64,000 nucleotides of DNA from Carnegiea gigantea. Lineage: Eukaryota > Streptophyta > Magnoliopsida > Caryophyllales > Cactaceae. A model generated the notes under the pieces. The model was not told the DNA's origin. It searched no databases and worked only from the letters and a program-made list of their open reading frames with translations. A program made the translations under genes and the position numbers. Position 1 is the first letter of the stretch; the number at the start of each line of letters is the position of its first letter. Positions 22,570 to 36,130 of this stretch are shown piece after piece. The DNA is taken from assembly GCA_029747015.1 (NCBI GenBank), contig JAKOGI010000815.1, forward strand, positions 1 through 64,000. Direction: 5' to 3'.

Positions 22570-24811
22570 ATCATTTACACCGAGGGGAAAATCTAACAGC
22601 TTTAGTACTTGATCAATCCACATTTGATCCAATGAATTCTTCTTCTTCTTCTTGTGCTAAAGTGAAACAAAATGCATAACAAAAATTCACAAAAGGTAAA
22701 AAAAAAGATAAATATAAACAAATAAAAAAGAAAATATTCAATACTTACATTGAAAGCCATATAACCAAGTTCGGGTTGTTATCAATGCTTCCACATTCTC
22801 AGGAATGTAAGAGCTTCTACATTTATTTAAAATCCTATCTCCAACGTTAAAGGTTGACTTCGAAGTAACGGTAGTGAGTTGGATGTTCAAAACATTCCTA
22901 GCTAGATGAGAGAGTTCACCATACTTTTCTTGATTGGTTTTTCAAAATTCTAAAACATCCAAATCTACTTTACGCTCAATTTTGGGGTCCTTAAAATAAG
23001 TATTAAGTATTGACTTTCTACTTCCACTCGAATACTTGCTATCATTCTCATCAAATTCCTACAAAATACAAAATTACAATTAATATATAGAAATTAGAAA
23101 TATATTTTTATCACCTTAATATCAATTCAAATAGGAAAAAAATAACTTGATTGATCTCATTATATTGCCCTTAAAAAAAAAAGTGCAAGATAGTATAAAA
23201 TTATAAAAAACATACCACCAAATAGTCAAATTTACGTTTGCGGTTTCCAATTCTTGAACTCGATCCACCAGTGTATGATGATGGTGTTGATGACACAATA
23301 GAAGGTGGAGGATTAGTGCTTTGGGTGTACTCTCTAAGAAGCATCTCTAACTTGAATTATATATCGCTCACTTTTCTAATTTCCATTTTCTTATTTTCAT
23401 AGAATTTCTCATAACAATACTTAATAAACACCAACTTACATCGAGGATCAAGAATTGTGGCAAAACCAAATGATAAGGTATACTCACTCCAATACTTATC
23501 AAACTTTACTCTTATCTCCATGACCATATTCCTGATGATTGGATCATCACAATCTAATTATTCTTTCAAGAACATATCAATCTTCCATATATTTTCAAAG
23601 TACAAGTTCGATGTAGGATACTTACTACCAGAAAACATGTGAGTTATATCACAAAAAGGTCCAAGAAGCTCATGAATTCTTATAATCCTTTCCTATTCAT
23701 CATCTATAGGAAGATTCTTGTACATAGGATCAATTTGAGCAAGTAATTTAAAAGTATTAACATAAAGAAGTGCTCTATCAAGCATTTAATAAGTAGAGTT
23801 CCACCTAGTAGGTACATCCAACCATAAAGCCTTGTTTTCTAAGATCATAAACAGTTTGACACAATGCTCAAAAGTCCTCTTTCTAGACTCCGATCCCTTG
23901 ACATATTTCACACTTTCTCTAACCTTAACAATACAATTATCAATTGTTTTCAAGCCATCTTTAACAACAAGATTCAAAGTGTGTGCCGCACACCGAATAT
24001 GAAAATATTTCCCATCACTTAATAAATGCCCATTCTCATAAAGCTTGGATCTTAATTCATCTTACATTTTATCATTGCTAGATGCATTGTCCAATGTTAT
24101 TGAAAAGATCTTATCTTATAACAAGTCATACACAACACCACATAAAATAGATCCAGTATGAGGAGGTTCCAAATGATGAAAATTTAAAACTCCAGTAGTC
24201 AACTTCCAATCAGAATCCACATAGTGAGCAGTCAAGTACAAATAATCCTCTATTTGGCAAGAGGTCCACATATCACAAGTCAAAGAAATGCGTCCAGAAA
24301 GTGCAAGAAGAGCTAACATAAGTTGTTTTTTAAATTGAGCATGTAACTTAAGGCAATCAACTTTCGCTATGTTTCTAGTTATGGTTCTAACTTCATTGTT
24401 CAAGTATGTGTGAATCTCCCTATTTCCTTCATGCTCAACCCATGAAAAACTATACACATGCCTTATGATCGCCGTAGCTAACAAATCATGATAAACTTTT
24501 TGTTCAAATCTTTTCTCACCTTCTACTTTAGATGCCGTTGCAGCTTGATATGCTTTACACTTCTCCAAATGCTTCTTCATATTGGTAGTCCCATATTGCG
24601 CAATAACAATAAAGGTTGCTTTCTTGCAATATGAGCATTTCGCCCGCTTCTTCCCATCACTGAAATTGGTCCCATCAATTACAAGGAACTCTAGCCACAC
24701 TGAACTTCTATTTTTATCATCTTCGACAAGGGCGTCAAGGGCTGTTATTGTAGAAATGGAATTCAAATTTTCATTGGCATGTATTTCATTTCCTTCTCCC
24801 TCAATGTCCAT
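22570..24811 (-). pseudogene. hAT transposase (BED finger, RNase H-like core, C-terminal dimerisation domain), decayed
   Basis: On the minus strand, ATG at 24809-24811 opens a 231-codon frame with a BED-type zinc finger (KRAKCSYCKK, then NMKKHLEKC, about residues 58-86) and the start of the catalytic core (RISLTCDMWTS, residues about 175-185). The middle part appears at 23786-23977 (SESRKRTFEHCVKLF, LDVPTRWNSTY). The dimerisation domain is at about 22780-23060 (DLDVLEF*KTN, YGELSHLARNVLNIQ, STFNVGDRILNK). At least three breaks are present, including a TGA in the dimerisation domain where the family normally has Trp. It would have cut and pasted hAT elements such as the MITEs seen nearby, but it cannot be functional. 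Confidence 0.88.
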
Positions 24812-24849
24812 AGCTACTAGCTCCCTGCGTTTAATTCAATAATTAGTTT

Positions 24850-25181
24850 GCAAAAATATATATACTAAAACTGAGATAAAAATTAAAAGGAAGTTATACA
24901 ATTGATCAATTCTAAGCAGAATCTAGTAGCAATAATCAATTATTGAAACACAAAAAGACACCTTTAAGCCACAAACAAAGCAAGCCTCAGAGTTTCTGCA
25001 AGCACAATCTCGCAATAGAGCGGCAGTTAAATCGATGCGGAAGCAGAGTTCGTTTTCTTTTTCTAAGAAAAATGCAATAAATTATCAACCCCTCCCTTAT
25101 TTCCATTCTTGCTATTACATTTTTCATATTTTACCTCCTCGCATAATATTCGTACCATTTAAGCCTTTGAAATTGACAATC
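24850..25181. other. intergenic, nothing recognised
   Basis: AT-rich stretch between the hAT transposase start and a possible small MITE. It could hold the untranslated 5' end of the hAT element, but no terminus was found. Confidence 0.4.
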
Positions 25182-25454
25182 TAGTGCTGGCAAAAATACG
25201 TCCAATTTACATATCTAAATTTGCCTAACTTTAAAAAATGGATATAACTATAAATTTTTTGCTCCAATTTTAAATTCAAATATAATATTTTTTATATTTT
25301 TATTATCCAAATTCAATTTTAATCAAAATTTAACCTATCCAAATTATCCAATCTAAAAAAACGAGTGTTAGATATTAATTTTTTATCCAAATTTTAATAT
25401 TTTTTAATTTATCCGATTTGAATTTAATACAAATCTAAAATTTTACGAGCGCTA
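25182..25454. mobile_element. possible small hAT-like MITE upstream of the WRKY gene
   Basis: The ends are TAGTGCTGGCAAAAATACG and, in reverse complement, TAGCGCTCGTAAAATTTTAG, imperfect inverted repeats with the hAT-like TAG start. Internal sequence is AT-rich with ATCCAAATTTTAA-type repeats in both orientations. The flanks TTGACAAT and TTGGCACC share only 5 of 8 positions, so the target duplication is weak. Confidence 0.45.
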
Positions 25455-25781
25455 GTTGGCACCAATTTCTTTCCCCGCTTTCGGCTTCTCTCTCCTTCTG
25501 TCTCTCTCTCCCCTTGTTATTCGTCCTCCCCCCTTCTCTCTCTTCTCTGCATTGGACACGCTCGCTGCTCACATGACCCCCCTCTCCTTTCTCTCTCCCC
25601 TGCCCCTCAAAACCCCAATTTAGAAAATTCACCCCCCTTTTACTCCCCTTTCTCACTCCTATCCTTCCCACAAAACCCTAAATCCTCTCTCTCTCTCACT
25701 CACTCTCACTCTCACTCTCTCTCCCCACTCTTCTTCGATAATTGAGCTGAATTTGGGATCGGATTCAAACTCATACTTCCA

Positions 25782-28246
25782 ATGAGCAATCCGAGTAAAC
25801 CCGACCCAGACGAGTCGAGCTGGTCAGTGCCGGATTCAGATAACCAGCTCTACTTCTTCCACTATCATCATCATCAAATGCTCGCCGAGTTAGGCTGGAA
25901 TTATACTGATCATCAGGTAGAGCAGAGGCTCCCCGAATTTCCACCATCATCTCCCCTTGCTGACGGGGATCGATACCATCCATCCGATGCTCCGCCACAT
26001 ACGGTTACCACTAGCACTTCCTCTCAGTTACCACCTGATCGGAGCTCCGACCCGGCTCCTTCAGCTTCGAATCCCTCAGTATCTTCCAGCTCGTCCGAAG
26101 ATCCGGCTGAGAAATCGGGCGTCCGTACGGCTCCCGCACCCGAGATTTCGTGAGTTTTTTTTTTTTGGAAATCTCTTTTTCTTAATGACGCATTTGTATT
26201 TCTTTTTGTTTTTTGGTAGGGCTGGGTAAAAGGACTATACACGAAGATATAGGGGAACTGTTTGTTCCCCCCCCCCCCCACCTAGGGATCAACAAAAATT
26301 GAGAAAAGGTAAAGGGGGGTGGAAAATGGAAATGGAAAGTACCCGCCGCTATTGCGGCACGAGTGGGGGGGGGGGGGGAATTTTCAGTAATACAGTCTTG
26401 TTTTTCTCTCTCCTCCCCCCCCCTGCGGGCCTCTTTTTATTTTTTTTTTTTTGGGTGGGTGAAAATAGGGAAATCTGTAACTCATGCGAAATGACTGGCA
26501 AATATAATTTCCGTATGATGAACGATGCTCTTAATTATAATAAAAATGGTATCTACGGTGGTAATGGCTGATGAATGTTTGGCCTTAATCAATCATAGCA
26601 GCAACTGTTCGGTGGGTGGGCGTTAATTATATTGGTTTAGTGTTGTGTATTTTTTTTTGGGTGGTCCATAAAATTTAGACTAGATTATCTTTTCGCAAAT
26701 AATCGTCCAATGTTCCACTCTACCAACTTGTCTAGACTTTTTCTCTCTCGTTGAATGATTATTTTTTTAAATAAACTTTTTTAAAGATAATTTTTTTTCA
26801 AATTACATGGTGGTGGTCAAATATATATCCATCTTTATTGTCTTCATGACTACATCTAAATCCTAATACCACCCCCAAAAAAAGGGTTGAATGGTTTTTT
26901 GCTTAACAAATTAATCTGGCTTGCCGGTGAATATAATATTAATATGCTTTTTATTGTATATTTTTGGTGGGGTGAAGAAGTGAGTTCATAGTGCGTAAGC
27001 CACAGTTTAAGGTTTGTTATATTATAAAGAAATGGCTACGATATTTGCTTTTTTTTGGGGTTACGTTGAATTTGAATGAATATTTGTTAATTTTTGTCGG
27101 TCGTATGTTAATATAATATTGGCTATCATATATGTGGCATGTAGGACTAAGGAGAAGAAGAAGGTTCAGAAAAGAGTAAGGCAACCCAGGTTTGCTTTCA
27201 TGACAAAGAGTGAGGTTGATCATCTTGAAGATGGTTATAGATGGAGAAAATATGGCCAAAAAGCTGTTAAAAACAGTCCATTTCCCAGGTTCATATTATT
27301 ATGCCCTTGTTTTCCTTTTGCTGCTTCTCCGATCCATACACTTCTTTAATCACATTCATTTAGTTTCCTCTTATAATGTTATTATGAACTCGCTTCTTTT
27401 GGTGCATTCATGCTTACATTGGCTTTTTGTGTAAAAGTACATCAAGTGCAGGGCTGAAAATAGGAGGAAAATGTGTTTCAATGTGCACCTGCTATTTTCT
27501 ATATTCTTCTTGATCTTAGCAATTGCGAGAATATATGAATATATCCCTCAGATCTCCTTTCTTTCTTTTGTTAGAACTATCATGCATGTTACTATGTCTT
27601 CTTCGAATATTCTCTCAACCCCTTTCTATTGTGGCTTATATACGTTTGAATTCAGAATATATAGTCTCAATATTCCGCATTAAACTTGTACTGGGAGAGA
27701 CTATTTTACCGAAATTGTAACACACGAGTTGACTATGGTAATTTTTTAAGCAAGGTTTCATTGAAACTGTTTATAATATACGTGCCAATGCTGAAACTGA
27801 TGTATATATGCAATTATAGGAGCTATTACCGATGCACAAACAGCAAATGCACAGTGAAGAAAAGAGTGGAACGGTCCTCTGAAGATCCAGCCATTGTGAT
27901 AACTACATATGAAGGGCAGCACTGTCATCATTCAGTGGGACTGCATAGAAGTGGTGCCGGATTCCTCGGTCGCCGTGAAATCGGTGCCATTAATGTAGGG
28001 CAGTTTGGTGCTTGTCCAACTTCAACATCCCAGTTTTTGATTTACCCAGGAGTGATGCAATTCTCTCATCATGAGCAACATACTTCAGATAGCATTGCAC
28101 AAGGCTCAGTTAGTGCTCCTACTACTACTCAGTATTCTCATCAGCAATTAGCTGCCACTGCTGATGAAGAGAAAGAAACCCTGCAATCAAGCACTGGTGA
28201 AGGCTTGCTTGGAGATATTGTGTCTCCTGGAATACGAAATTTATGA
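25782..28246 (+). CDS. WRKY57: WRKY transcription factor, WRKY57-like (group IIc), three exons
   Basis: Three exons join without frame errors: 25782-26149, 27145-27288 and 27820-28246, giving 312 codons plus TGA. All introns are GT-AG, and the second splits the Arg codon after the WRKYGQK core (PR|SYYR), the conserved position of WRKY introns. WRKYGQK is at residues about 156-162, and the zinc ligands C176, C181, H205, H207 give C-X4-C-X23-HXH, a group II finger. Preceding it is the basic [20 protein letters not shown] block. The N-terminal LGWN segment and the C-terminal [11 protein letters not shown] tail resemble Arabidopsis WRKY57 (recalled from memory), a nuclear W-box-binding regulator linked to drought and jasmonate responses. 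The CT-rich stretch at 25683-25735 is a likely 5' UTR. Intron 1 is 995 bp and intron 2 is 531 bp. Confidence 0.93.
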
Positions 28247-28362
28247 TCTTCCCAAGATAAAAAGGGTATGGATGTGGTTAAATTATGTGTATGGTCATAT
28301 GCATTTATTGAGTTTGCATATATCAAACATGGCGTTGATTTGGTTTTCATGTATCTGCATAC

Positions 28363-28387
28363 CCCCCCCCCCCCCCCCCCGGGGGGG
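28363..28387. repeat. poly-C run joined to poly-G run
   Basis: A run of about 18 C is followed directly by 7 G just downstream of the WRKY57 stop codon. It is a GC palindrome-like homopolymer, either a genuine simple repeat or an assembly-sensitive site. Confidence 0.8.
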
Positions 28388-28798
28388 CCGGTTTTGAACG
28401 GATAAGGGTAAAGGTGGTTGAAAAGTAAACCTAAAACCATTTAGTTAGAAAAAAAAGGCTTTAGAGGTGCAATTCTTTTTAGGGTTTATGAGTCACTCCC
28501 TTGAAATGTAGTAGAAGGAGAAAGAAATTAGGATGCTAAATTTTTCAATTGAAAGTCGCCGTTAGATCAAATTTTATCCAAATGTTTAGTGTATATAGGA
28601 TATATTTTACCTTTAAATTACAAGGTCGCACACACAACTAATTTTTTAATGGCTATTTAACAGTTTCAATTATTCATCTTCACTCTCTTTAGCTAAAGCA
28701 TTTATTTGTAAGCAAAATTAGTCAAAATTAGCAAACTGAAATTTTAGCAAATCGAATTTTTGTCCCATGTACGTCATAAAATGATAATGAAGCTTGCG

Positions 28799-29568
<770 letters not shown>

Positions 29569-29797
29569 TAAAAAATGCACATATAAAATTGTCCACCACA
29601 AAAATACAAAAAAGAACCCGAATGGAGAGGCTTACATAAAATGTGCATTTCTTCAAATATAAAACTATTAAATTAATTATATAAAATATTAAAAGAAGAA
29701 ATGCACATTTTATGTAAGCCCCTCCATGGGGCCCCCACTCCATTCGGATTCTTTTTTGTATTTTTGTGGTGGACAATTTTGTATGTGCATTTTTTTA
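29569..29797. mobile_element. fold-back (hairpin) MITE with TA flanks
   Basis: The left arm (29571-29656: AAAAATGCACATATAAAATT, then GTCCACCACAAAAATACAAA) is repeated inverted in the right arm (29695-29796), leaving a central loop of about 38 bp. Both arms also share GGCTTACATAAAATGTGCAT next to the loop. The right arm has an extra GC-rich insert (CCATGGGGCCCCCACT). TA dinucleotides flank both sides, suggesting a TA-targeting element; the superfamily is not assignable. A transcript would form a long near-perfect stem. Confidence 0.85.
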
Positions 29798-32700
29798 GGA
29801 CTTGTTTTTCATCATCCTTATATCTTGTCTCTCCTATCCTTTTTTTATTTGCTTCTATCTCCGTAATTATCCCGTTGAAAAGTTTCATTTAATGAAAACT
29901 TTATTCTGCTTGACGATGGTTTTGACACTTTTTCCTAAATTTATCATAGCCCTACAAGATTTACCTTATGTATTACTAAGAAATCTTTGTAAGAATGTGC
30001 CAGTCACATCTAGGTTGGTTAATAAAATTTAGAGCGATAATCTTATAAACTTTGATATCGACTCTATCATTTTAATTTTTGTATCTTATATATTTGAAGG
30101 AAGTTATATGTATAAAAAATAATTTTAAGGACCATTTGGATAATGAGTGTCAAGACTGTTTGTATTAAGCAAAGCAATTTCTTACCACACAACATATAAT
30201 CCAATACACATATGTCCTCGTACAATATAGGTCTATATCCTCGTACAATATGAGTTATGAGTTTATCTAGGTAACAATTGGATTATATGAATCCTATTTC
30301 ATATTCCATTATACATATATGTACATTTATTATTCTAATTGATTGATATGTTTGTGCATATATGGAAGTGTACACAATTCGTATATGTGACTCCATCATA
30401 AATATTTTTAATTATCTTGAAACAGAATAATTTGTGTATTTAATTTAATTTGCATGGTCCAGTTTATTTTAAACAAGTGCCTTGTTATAAGTTGACCTTT
30501 CATAGTGCTCCTCTGAAAAAGCAGCCTGTATGAAAGGAAATTAAAGGGGGGCATGAAAAAGGAGTACTTTGGATAACGCCTGAAGATTTAGTTACAAAGA
30601 TTATTATTACCCAAAAACTTGCATTGACTGGTCACCTTCAATTCCATGAAATATAATTATTTGCCTTTTGGGACCATCTGCGTAGCTTCCATTATCCCAC
30701 CTACCTACCTTCACTGCAACAAAACTGCTTTTCAAATTCTCTGTCATCGCAAAATAGTCTACATAAGAGATTCATTTACCGGATAATATCACACATATTG
30801 TGGATCTTGTGCTATTCTTTTGCCATAATAACAGCAGTGCTTATTCCTGCACTTGAACAATGTAACGGACTGCAGTCTTTTATGAACATATTTTGACTCT
30901 TTCTCTTATCTTTGCACATGCTCACTATTGAACTACAATACGTGTCATTTATTAAAACTTTTTGTTGCTTTATTTTATTTTATTGATATTGTTATTTAAA
31001 TTTGACTATCTCAATAACACGTACTATAAAAATATTCACATCATTATTACATGATAGATTTACTAGATATAATTAGTTGCCTCAGTGTCATGGTCATCGA
31101 GCATGTTGCTACATGACTCCTCAAATAACACGTAAATAAAAGCCTCATATATATTGATGAAATCTTTGGTGTTGAAATGCAATTTAGTGGTTGTGATACG
31201 TCATATTAGTTTTAATTATATGAGAAAGTATATTAACAATATGTCCTACGTATTATAATGCAGTGTTCACTCTGACCATGACAAGTCCATCATTGGACAA
31301 GATTATCCTAACGACTTTGGATGTTTCATTTTAGAATTATGTTACCCTGTCTTATTACTCATAGGACATGACCACCCCCCCCCCCCCCCCCCCCCAAAAA
31401 AACACAAATAAAAAAATATGAGTATCTTTCCAACTGTGAGAGGTACCCTTCAATCGATATATATTTTTGATGAAACGTTGGAATACTAACAAATAACGGT
31501 ACATATTGTTTTCATATATATATATATATATATGTGGAGGCACGTTTAGAATGAAAATGTGTCGGCATTCTACTGCATACAATCCCAAGAGGACCTTGTT
31601 TATGTTTGTACTCAGCCTGACGCATGCAGGCTAGGTGTTGGTGGCATGCAATATGACGAAAAAAATCATCTTGTGGTTACACTCATCACTTCATGCCTTT
31701 TCATATAGAAATTAAAGGGCTTTGATAATATTCAATTCGGCTGCAGGTACACAAGTACTACCATTAGTTGTTGTTTCCTATTATTTTCATTTTGGCTTTA
31801 AAATAGTATACGTACCATGAAACTGTAGTAGTTGTTGTCTGTCACAATTTAGCTCACTGTACGTAAATTGATTAGTACTGCTCGAATTTACACAGGTATT
31901 TACGTAAGATTTGTTCACCCAAAGAGACAGGTTAATCAAAAGGAGAGCCGGATAGGGATGGTGATCCTTAGCTTGATCGATGTTTAAGGATAGGAATATT
32001 AGCACGGAAAATGTTGCTTAATTTTATGAGATTTCTACTATTTACTGTCTAACCACTTCTTTATATTTCTTTTGTGTCACTTTGGGGGTAAGACCATGTA
32101 CTAGTTGCGATGTGGAAATGCTGCTATTTATTCACTGTGTATGTAAATGCAAAATGATTGGAAAAACAAAGGGCATTTCTAGGATGAATCCAGTAATGTT
32201 GCATTTTTTCTTGTTGACTAACAATTTGCTTTTAAGTTTTTAACCCTTTCACTGTTGTTTTTTACCCTCTTCAATCCTACCCTACGATCAGTGGTTGGTA
32301 CTTTCCCTAGCGTTGGTCGGTCCACTAGTTTTAGGTCTTGCTTTATGGTGCACGTCCCTCTTGCATGAATCTTCCCTGTTTTAGGGGATAATAGTACATT
32401 TACCGAGGGAAAAAAAGAACGAGTGTACTTAATCACTTGCCTTTCTTTTCTTACCATTTATTTCTGCTCATTCAAAGAAGTTGATTTTGCCATGTAGTCC
32501 TTCAAAAAAGTTGAATTTCCCACAATACTACTTCTGAGTTAGGGTTTTTATGATAATATATATCATACATTTAGGAGTATATGTACTCACTTACCAAGTA
32601 TACATATTTTTTTAACGTGTATTTGTCATATAGATAAATTTTAATATGTGGCGTTGATGTGGCTTATAGGAATATGTGTTCCGAGGAATACGATATAGGC

Positions 32701-33149
32701 TTGGGGTTTTGATATATCTATTTTTCTTTTTTTAAAAAAAAAAAGGAGTTTGTAATAGTTACATTTTAACCATGTTTTGATTCGATACTAATTGAGTTAG
32801 GTCATCAATAAGACCAAGAGATCACTATAGTCTTCTTGAAAAGAAAAAATATTAATGACCAAGTTACAAGAGCATGATATTTAGCTTCTCTAATCTCCAA
32901 TTACAAGGTCTAATGGTTTGACATAATTGTGTTTCTTATAGGTCTCGGTTTCAAGTCCTATAAATGATAGGCTATGGTGGAAACTTTACCCTTATCCTTA
33001 TGTACAACAACTAGCCTATCATAGATATCATTTACAGGCTAGTAACTAACTTTCAATCAATTCTATGTATTTCTGGAAAAACGTGCACCTTACTTGTGTA
33101 GACAAGTCTAAAATAAGGTCTGAAGTTATATATGAGAGTATGGGGCTTG
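29798..33149. other. intergenic AT-rich DNA, nothing recognised
   Basis: Contains a C20/A7 homopolymer junction at about 31374-31400, a short (AT)n at 31517-31532, and no recognisable coding exon. Confidence 0.5.
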
Positions 33150-33152
33150 CGG

Positions 33153-34143
33153 ACATGTTTAGTGGATAGCTTTTAGCCTCAAAAAGAGATTTTTGTGTTA
33201 ATTAACTGTTTGACTTTGATTAAACAAAAAAACTCTTTAAAACATTTGGTTAAATAGTTTTTATATCCAAAAAGCTAACTTATAAAAAGCTCGTTGGATA
33301 AGCTAGCTTTTTCAATGAACTTTTTACTGTTCATCATTAAAATTATCATATTGCCCTATATTTTTTTGACAAAATCACATGGAATCCCCAAAGGTAATTT
33401 TTTTTCACTATATTTATTTGTTTTTGTAGGGGCCCTCAATCTTTTATTTTCTTCCTCATTCTTCTCCTTCAATAGTTATTTTGTAGGTTGGTTGAAATAA
33501 GTGATTTCAATTTTTTAGGTGATTGATGCTCTCATCCAAGGCCTAGGAATTTGCCTTAGACTATAGATATATATTGTAACTTCAAAGCCAAACAAGCTTA
33601 GGGGAATTAGGAATTTCTTCACCTACTTTAATTTGAAAATTGGAGATAGTGCGAACGTCTCATTTTTTTGTTATGAAACAACTATAATTTTAATGTGTTC
33701 CTTTAATTTAACAAATAGTTTATGTTAATTACTCTTACATAATGAATAAATATTATTATGTCAAATACTTGAAAGTTATTATTAAAAAGGAAATTAAGTT
33801 TTTTGCAACAAAAATATTGGGATAATAAAAACTAAGTTTGGATGAAGGTATAAATGTAATTTTATATATCACACAATTCATAATTCATAAATTATAATTC
33901 ATATTGAAGAGGAAAATAAATATGTAATAAAAACAATTCTACTGTTAAAAAAGTAATGAAATTATGTTATCGATATCAGTGCAATTTTACAAGATAACCT
34001 TGTTGCAAATAGGTCATTTTACTAAACACTTTTTCTGGAAATAGCAAAATCCAATCAACTACGTCAAATAGCTAATACAACCAGTTAACAACTAACAACT
34101 AATGTAATAAGCTAACTAAAAATTGATTGCCAAATGGAGCCAT
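33153..34143. mobile_element. possible non-autonomous DNA element
   Basis: The outer parts carry motifs common in plant MITEs (CCAAAAAGCTAACTTATAAA at 33270, and AATAGCTAATACAACCAGTT at 34067 with CCAAATGGAGCC at 34131). They resemble the block at 8385-8568. The inverted ends are only loosely similar and I could not define a target duplication. Confidence 0.3.
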
Positions 34144-34823
34144 ATTTACGTGCGTTAGAAGTTTTAGACAAGTATATATGTGCAATAATACTTTTTGCAC
34201 TGCATTGCGGTCTTTACTTTTATGTCCGAAATCTATATAGCTGAAAAGGTAAAGTTTGAACTATTTTTTGTACGGCGTAAAGCAAAATATCCCTCTAAAC
34301 CTCTTTTGCACCGTTTCTGTGGAGTAACGGGTAGTCTACCGTTTTTAAATATGAGGTCAATCGGAAACAGTCTCCCCATAATTTTGTAATTTGGAGGTAA
34401 GACTGTTATATCAGAATCCTCACACTCCACTCGGTGGCGGAATTTGTGGGGTATTGAATTTAGATTTGGAGTGCGGTCTTTACTTTGTGCATCACAGAAA
34501 TTGGAGCTTCTTGTAAGTCTCTTGTATTGTCACTTGTAAGAGTAGTAGAGCACGTATGCTCATGCAATTTCGCAAGGAGTGTTGGAATGTATATTAGCTG
34601 GTATTGCTGCTCAGTTTGTTTTGGCTTACTACCGGTACGGTATCGCATATGAGTGAAGTCCACCATCGATTGTAAATATGTTAAGCAATCACATACAAGC
34701 AGTTATATATCCGTTTGGCCCTAAAAAGGAGAGTGCACGATGAACTTTCACGGATGGTCATGAAAATATGCATTTCTTCTAACTTGGCACCAGCATTGTT
34801 GCAGTGACGAAGGAGGTCGTTGG
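34144..34823. other. intergenic, nothing recognised
   Basis: No domain-bearing ORF or RNA seen. Confidence 0.5.
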
Positions 34824-35113
34824 TAGACCTGACAAATGAGTCATTCTATTTGATTTCAAATTGGATTAAATTTGATTTGACTCAGATATGGATCAACAAC
34901 ATTCGATTTTGGTCTGGATCATTTTTCGCTTGGGTTGATTTTGGATCATTGATATTTAGTTTGATAAGCTAGTCTTGTAAAGAAAGATAACTTTGATGGA
35001 AATTTTCGGGCTGGTTCAGTTCATTTTTTATTTCGGGTCCATTTTGGGCTTACAATTTCAGGCGTCTGTTTGAGTATGAATCCGCTTCAATTCGGGTCAT
35101 TTTGCAAGATCTA
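34824..35113. mobile_element. hAT MITE (290 bp)
   Basis: The left end TAGACCTGACAAATGAGTC matches the reverse complement of the right end, TAGATCTTGCAAAATGACCC, with one gap. Flanking 8-mers are GTCGTTGG (34816-34823) and GCTGTTGG (35114-35121), 6 of 8 identical, as expected for an old hAT target duplication. The interior is rich in GGTC/GATC half-repeats and encodes nothing. The TAGACCTG terminus resembles the hAT end at 21247. Confidence 0.8.
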
Positions 35114-35121
35114 GCTGTTGG

Positions 35122-36130
35122 TATGTTTATGAGAGGGAGCTCACACTTCAACCAATTAAGTTTCATAAGGGGGAAGGTTAAAACTAGACCAATTGATTTT
35201 AATTAGATTGGATTTGATTAAATCACGTTACTTCAGATTAAAGTTAATAAAACTCTTGGCATTTCAAATTTCAATTCAAAATCATGTAAGATTTTAGTCT
35301 TGTAGATCTCAAATGTCCTATTTCGTACGTCCTATTTAAATCTACTTATAAATGATGAATCCCTAATTAAAAAATAAAAGATACAAAGTGAGGTTGGTTT
35401 CTACTGTTTACTCATGTTAGGCTGAAACTGGGCTTTTTCATCGTCAAGTGCAGTGTACATGTTGATCCAGCAAACCCTCTCCCCCCAAAAAAACACAAAA
35501 CAAAACACAAAAAAAAAGGTGCAGTATAAAAAAGGCCAGGACCCCGCAGAATATTACGTGGTAGCCCAGCCCACTAAAGAGATTGATGCCTTCATGGTGG
35601 GCTGAGCCTACCACCGGATTTCCACCAAATTACCAAACTATTCTAAAAAGTTCAAAGCCTATATCATACACTCGAGCGCATATACTCTTGGAAATTACAT
35701 AAATAAAATATATATTAACAACTGTTCATATGATAAATACACATTGAAAAAGGTATATATATGTGGCAATAGGAATACATACACTCGGAAGTATGTAATA
35801 ATTCGCCAGGCTTTCAAATTCCTTCCAACAAACTTTTCTCCTCTAGAGGTAGTTCCTCACTAGCTATGTGCCCTCCACCTCTTTTTCTCTTGGATGCTTT
35901 GGTTTATGTTAAGAGCTTCTTTACTAGCTACTAATATTACACTGTGAAGTTAAGATTCTGATATAAGATTTTTTTTTTTCCCTCGCTTATTATATTGGAT
36001 GATAGTCTATTTCTACGATAAAACCTAAGAATACTTAATTAGTTGTTTGTTGGTTCAAGAACCAACTCAGCCAATAGGTTAATTTAATGGTTGAAGATCC
36101 AAGAATATACTTTATACTCTACCAAGCTTC
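35122..36130. other. intergenic, nothing recognised
   Basis: AT-rich; a C-run/A-run is at 35482-35518. No gene supported. Confidence 0.5.

Noticed and set aside
33294..33500. 68-codon hydrophobic ORF
   Set aside because: AT-rich chance ORF within a probable transposon fragment; no start context or homology I recognise.
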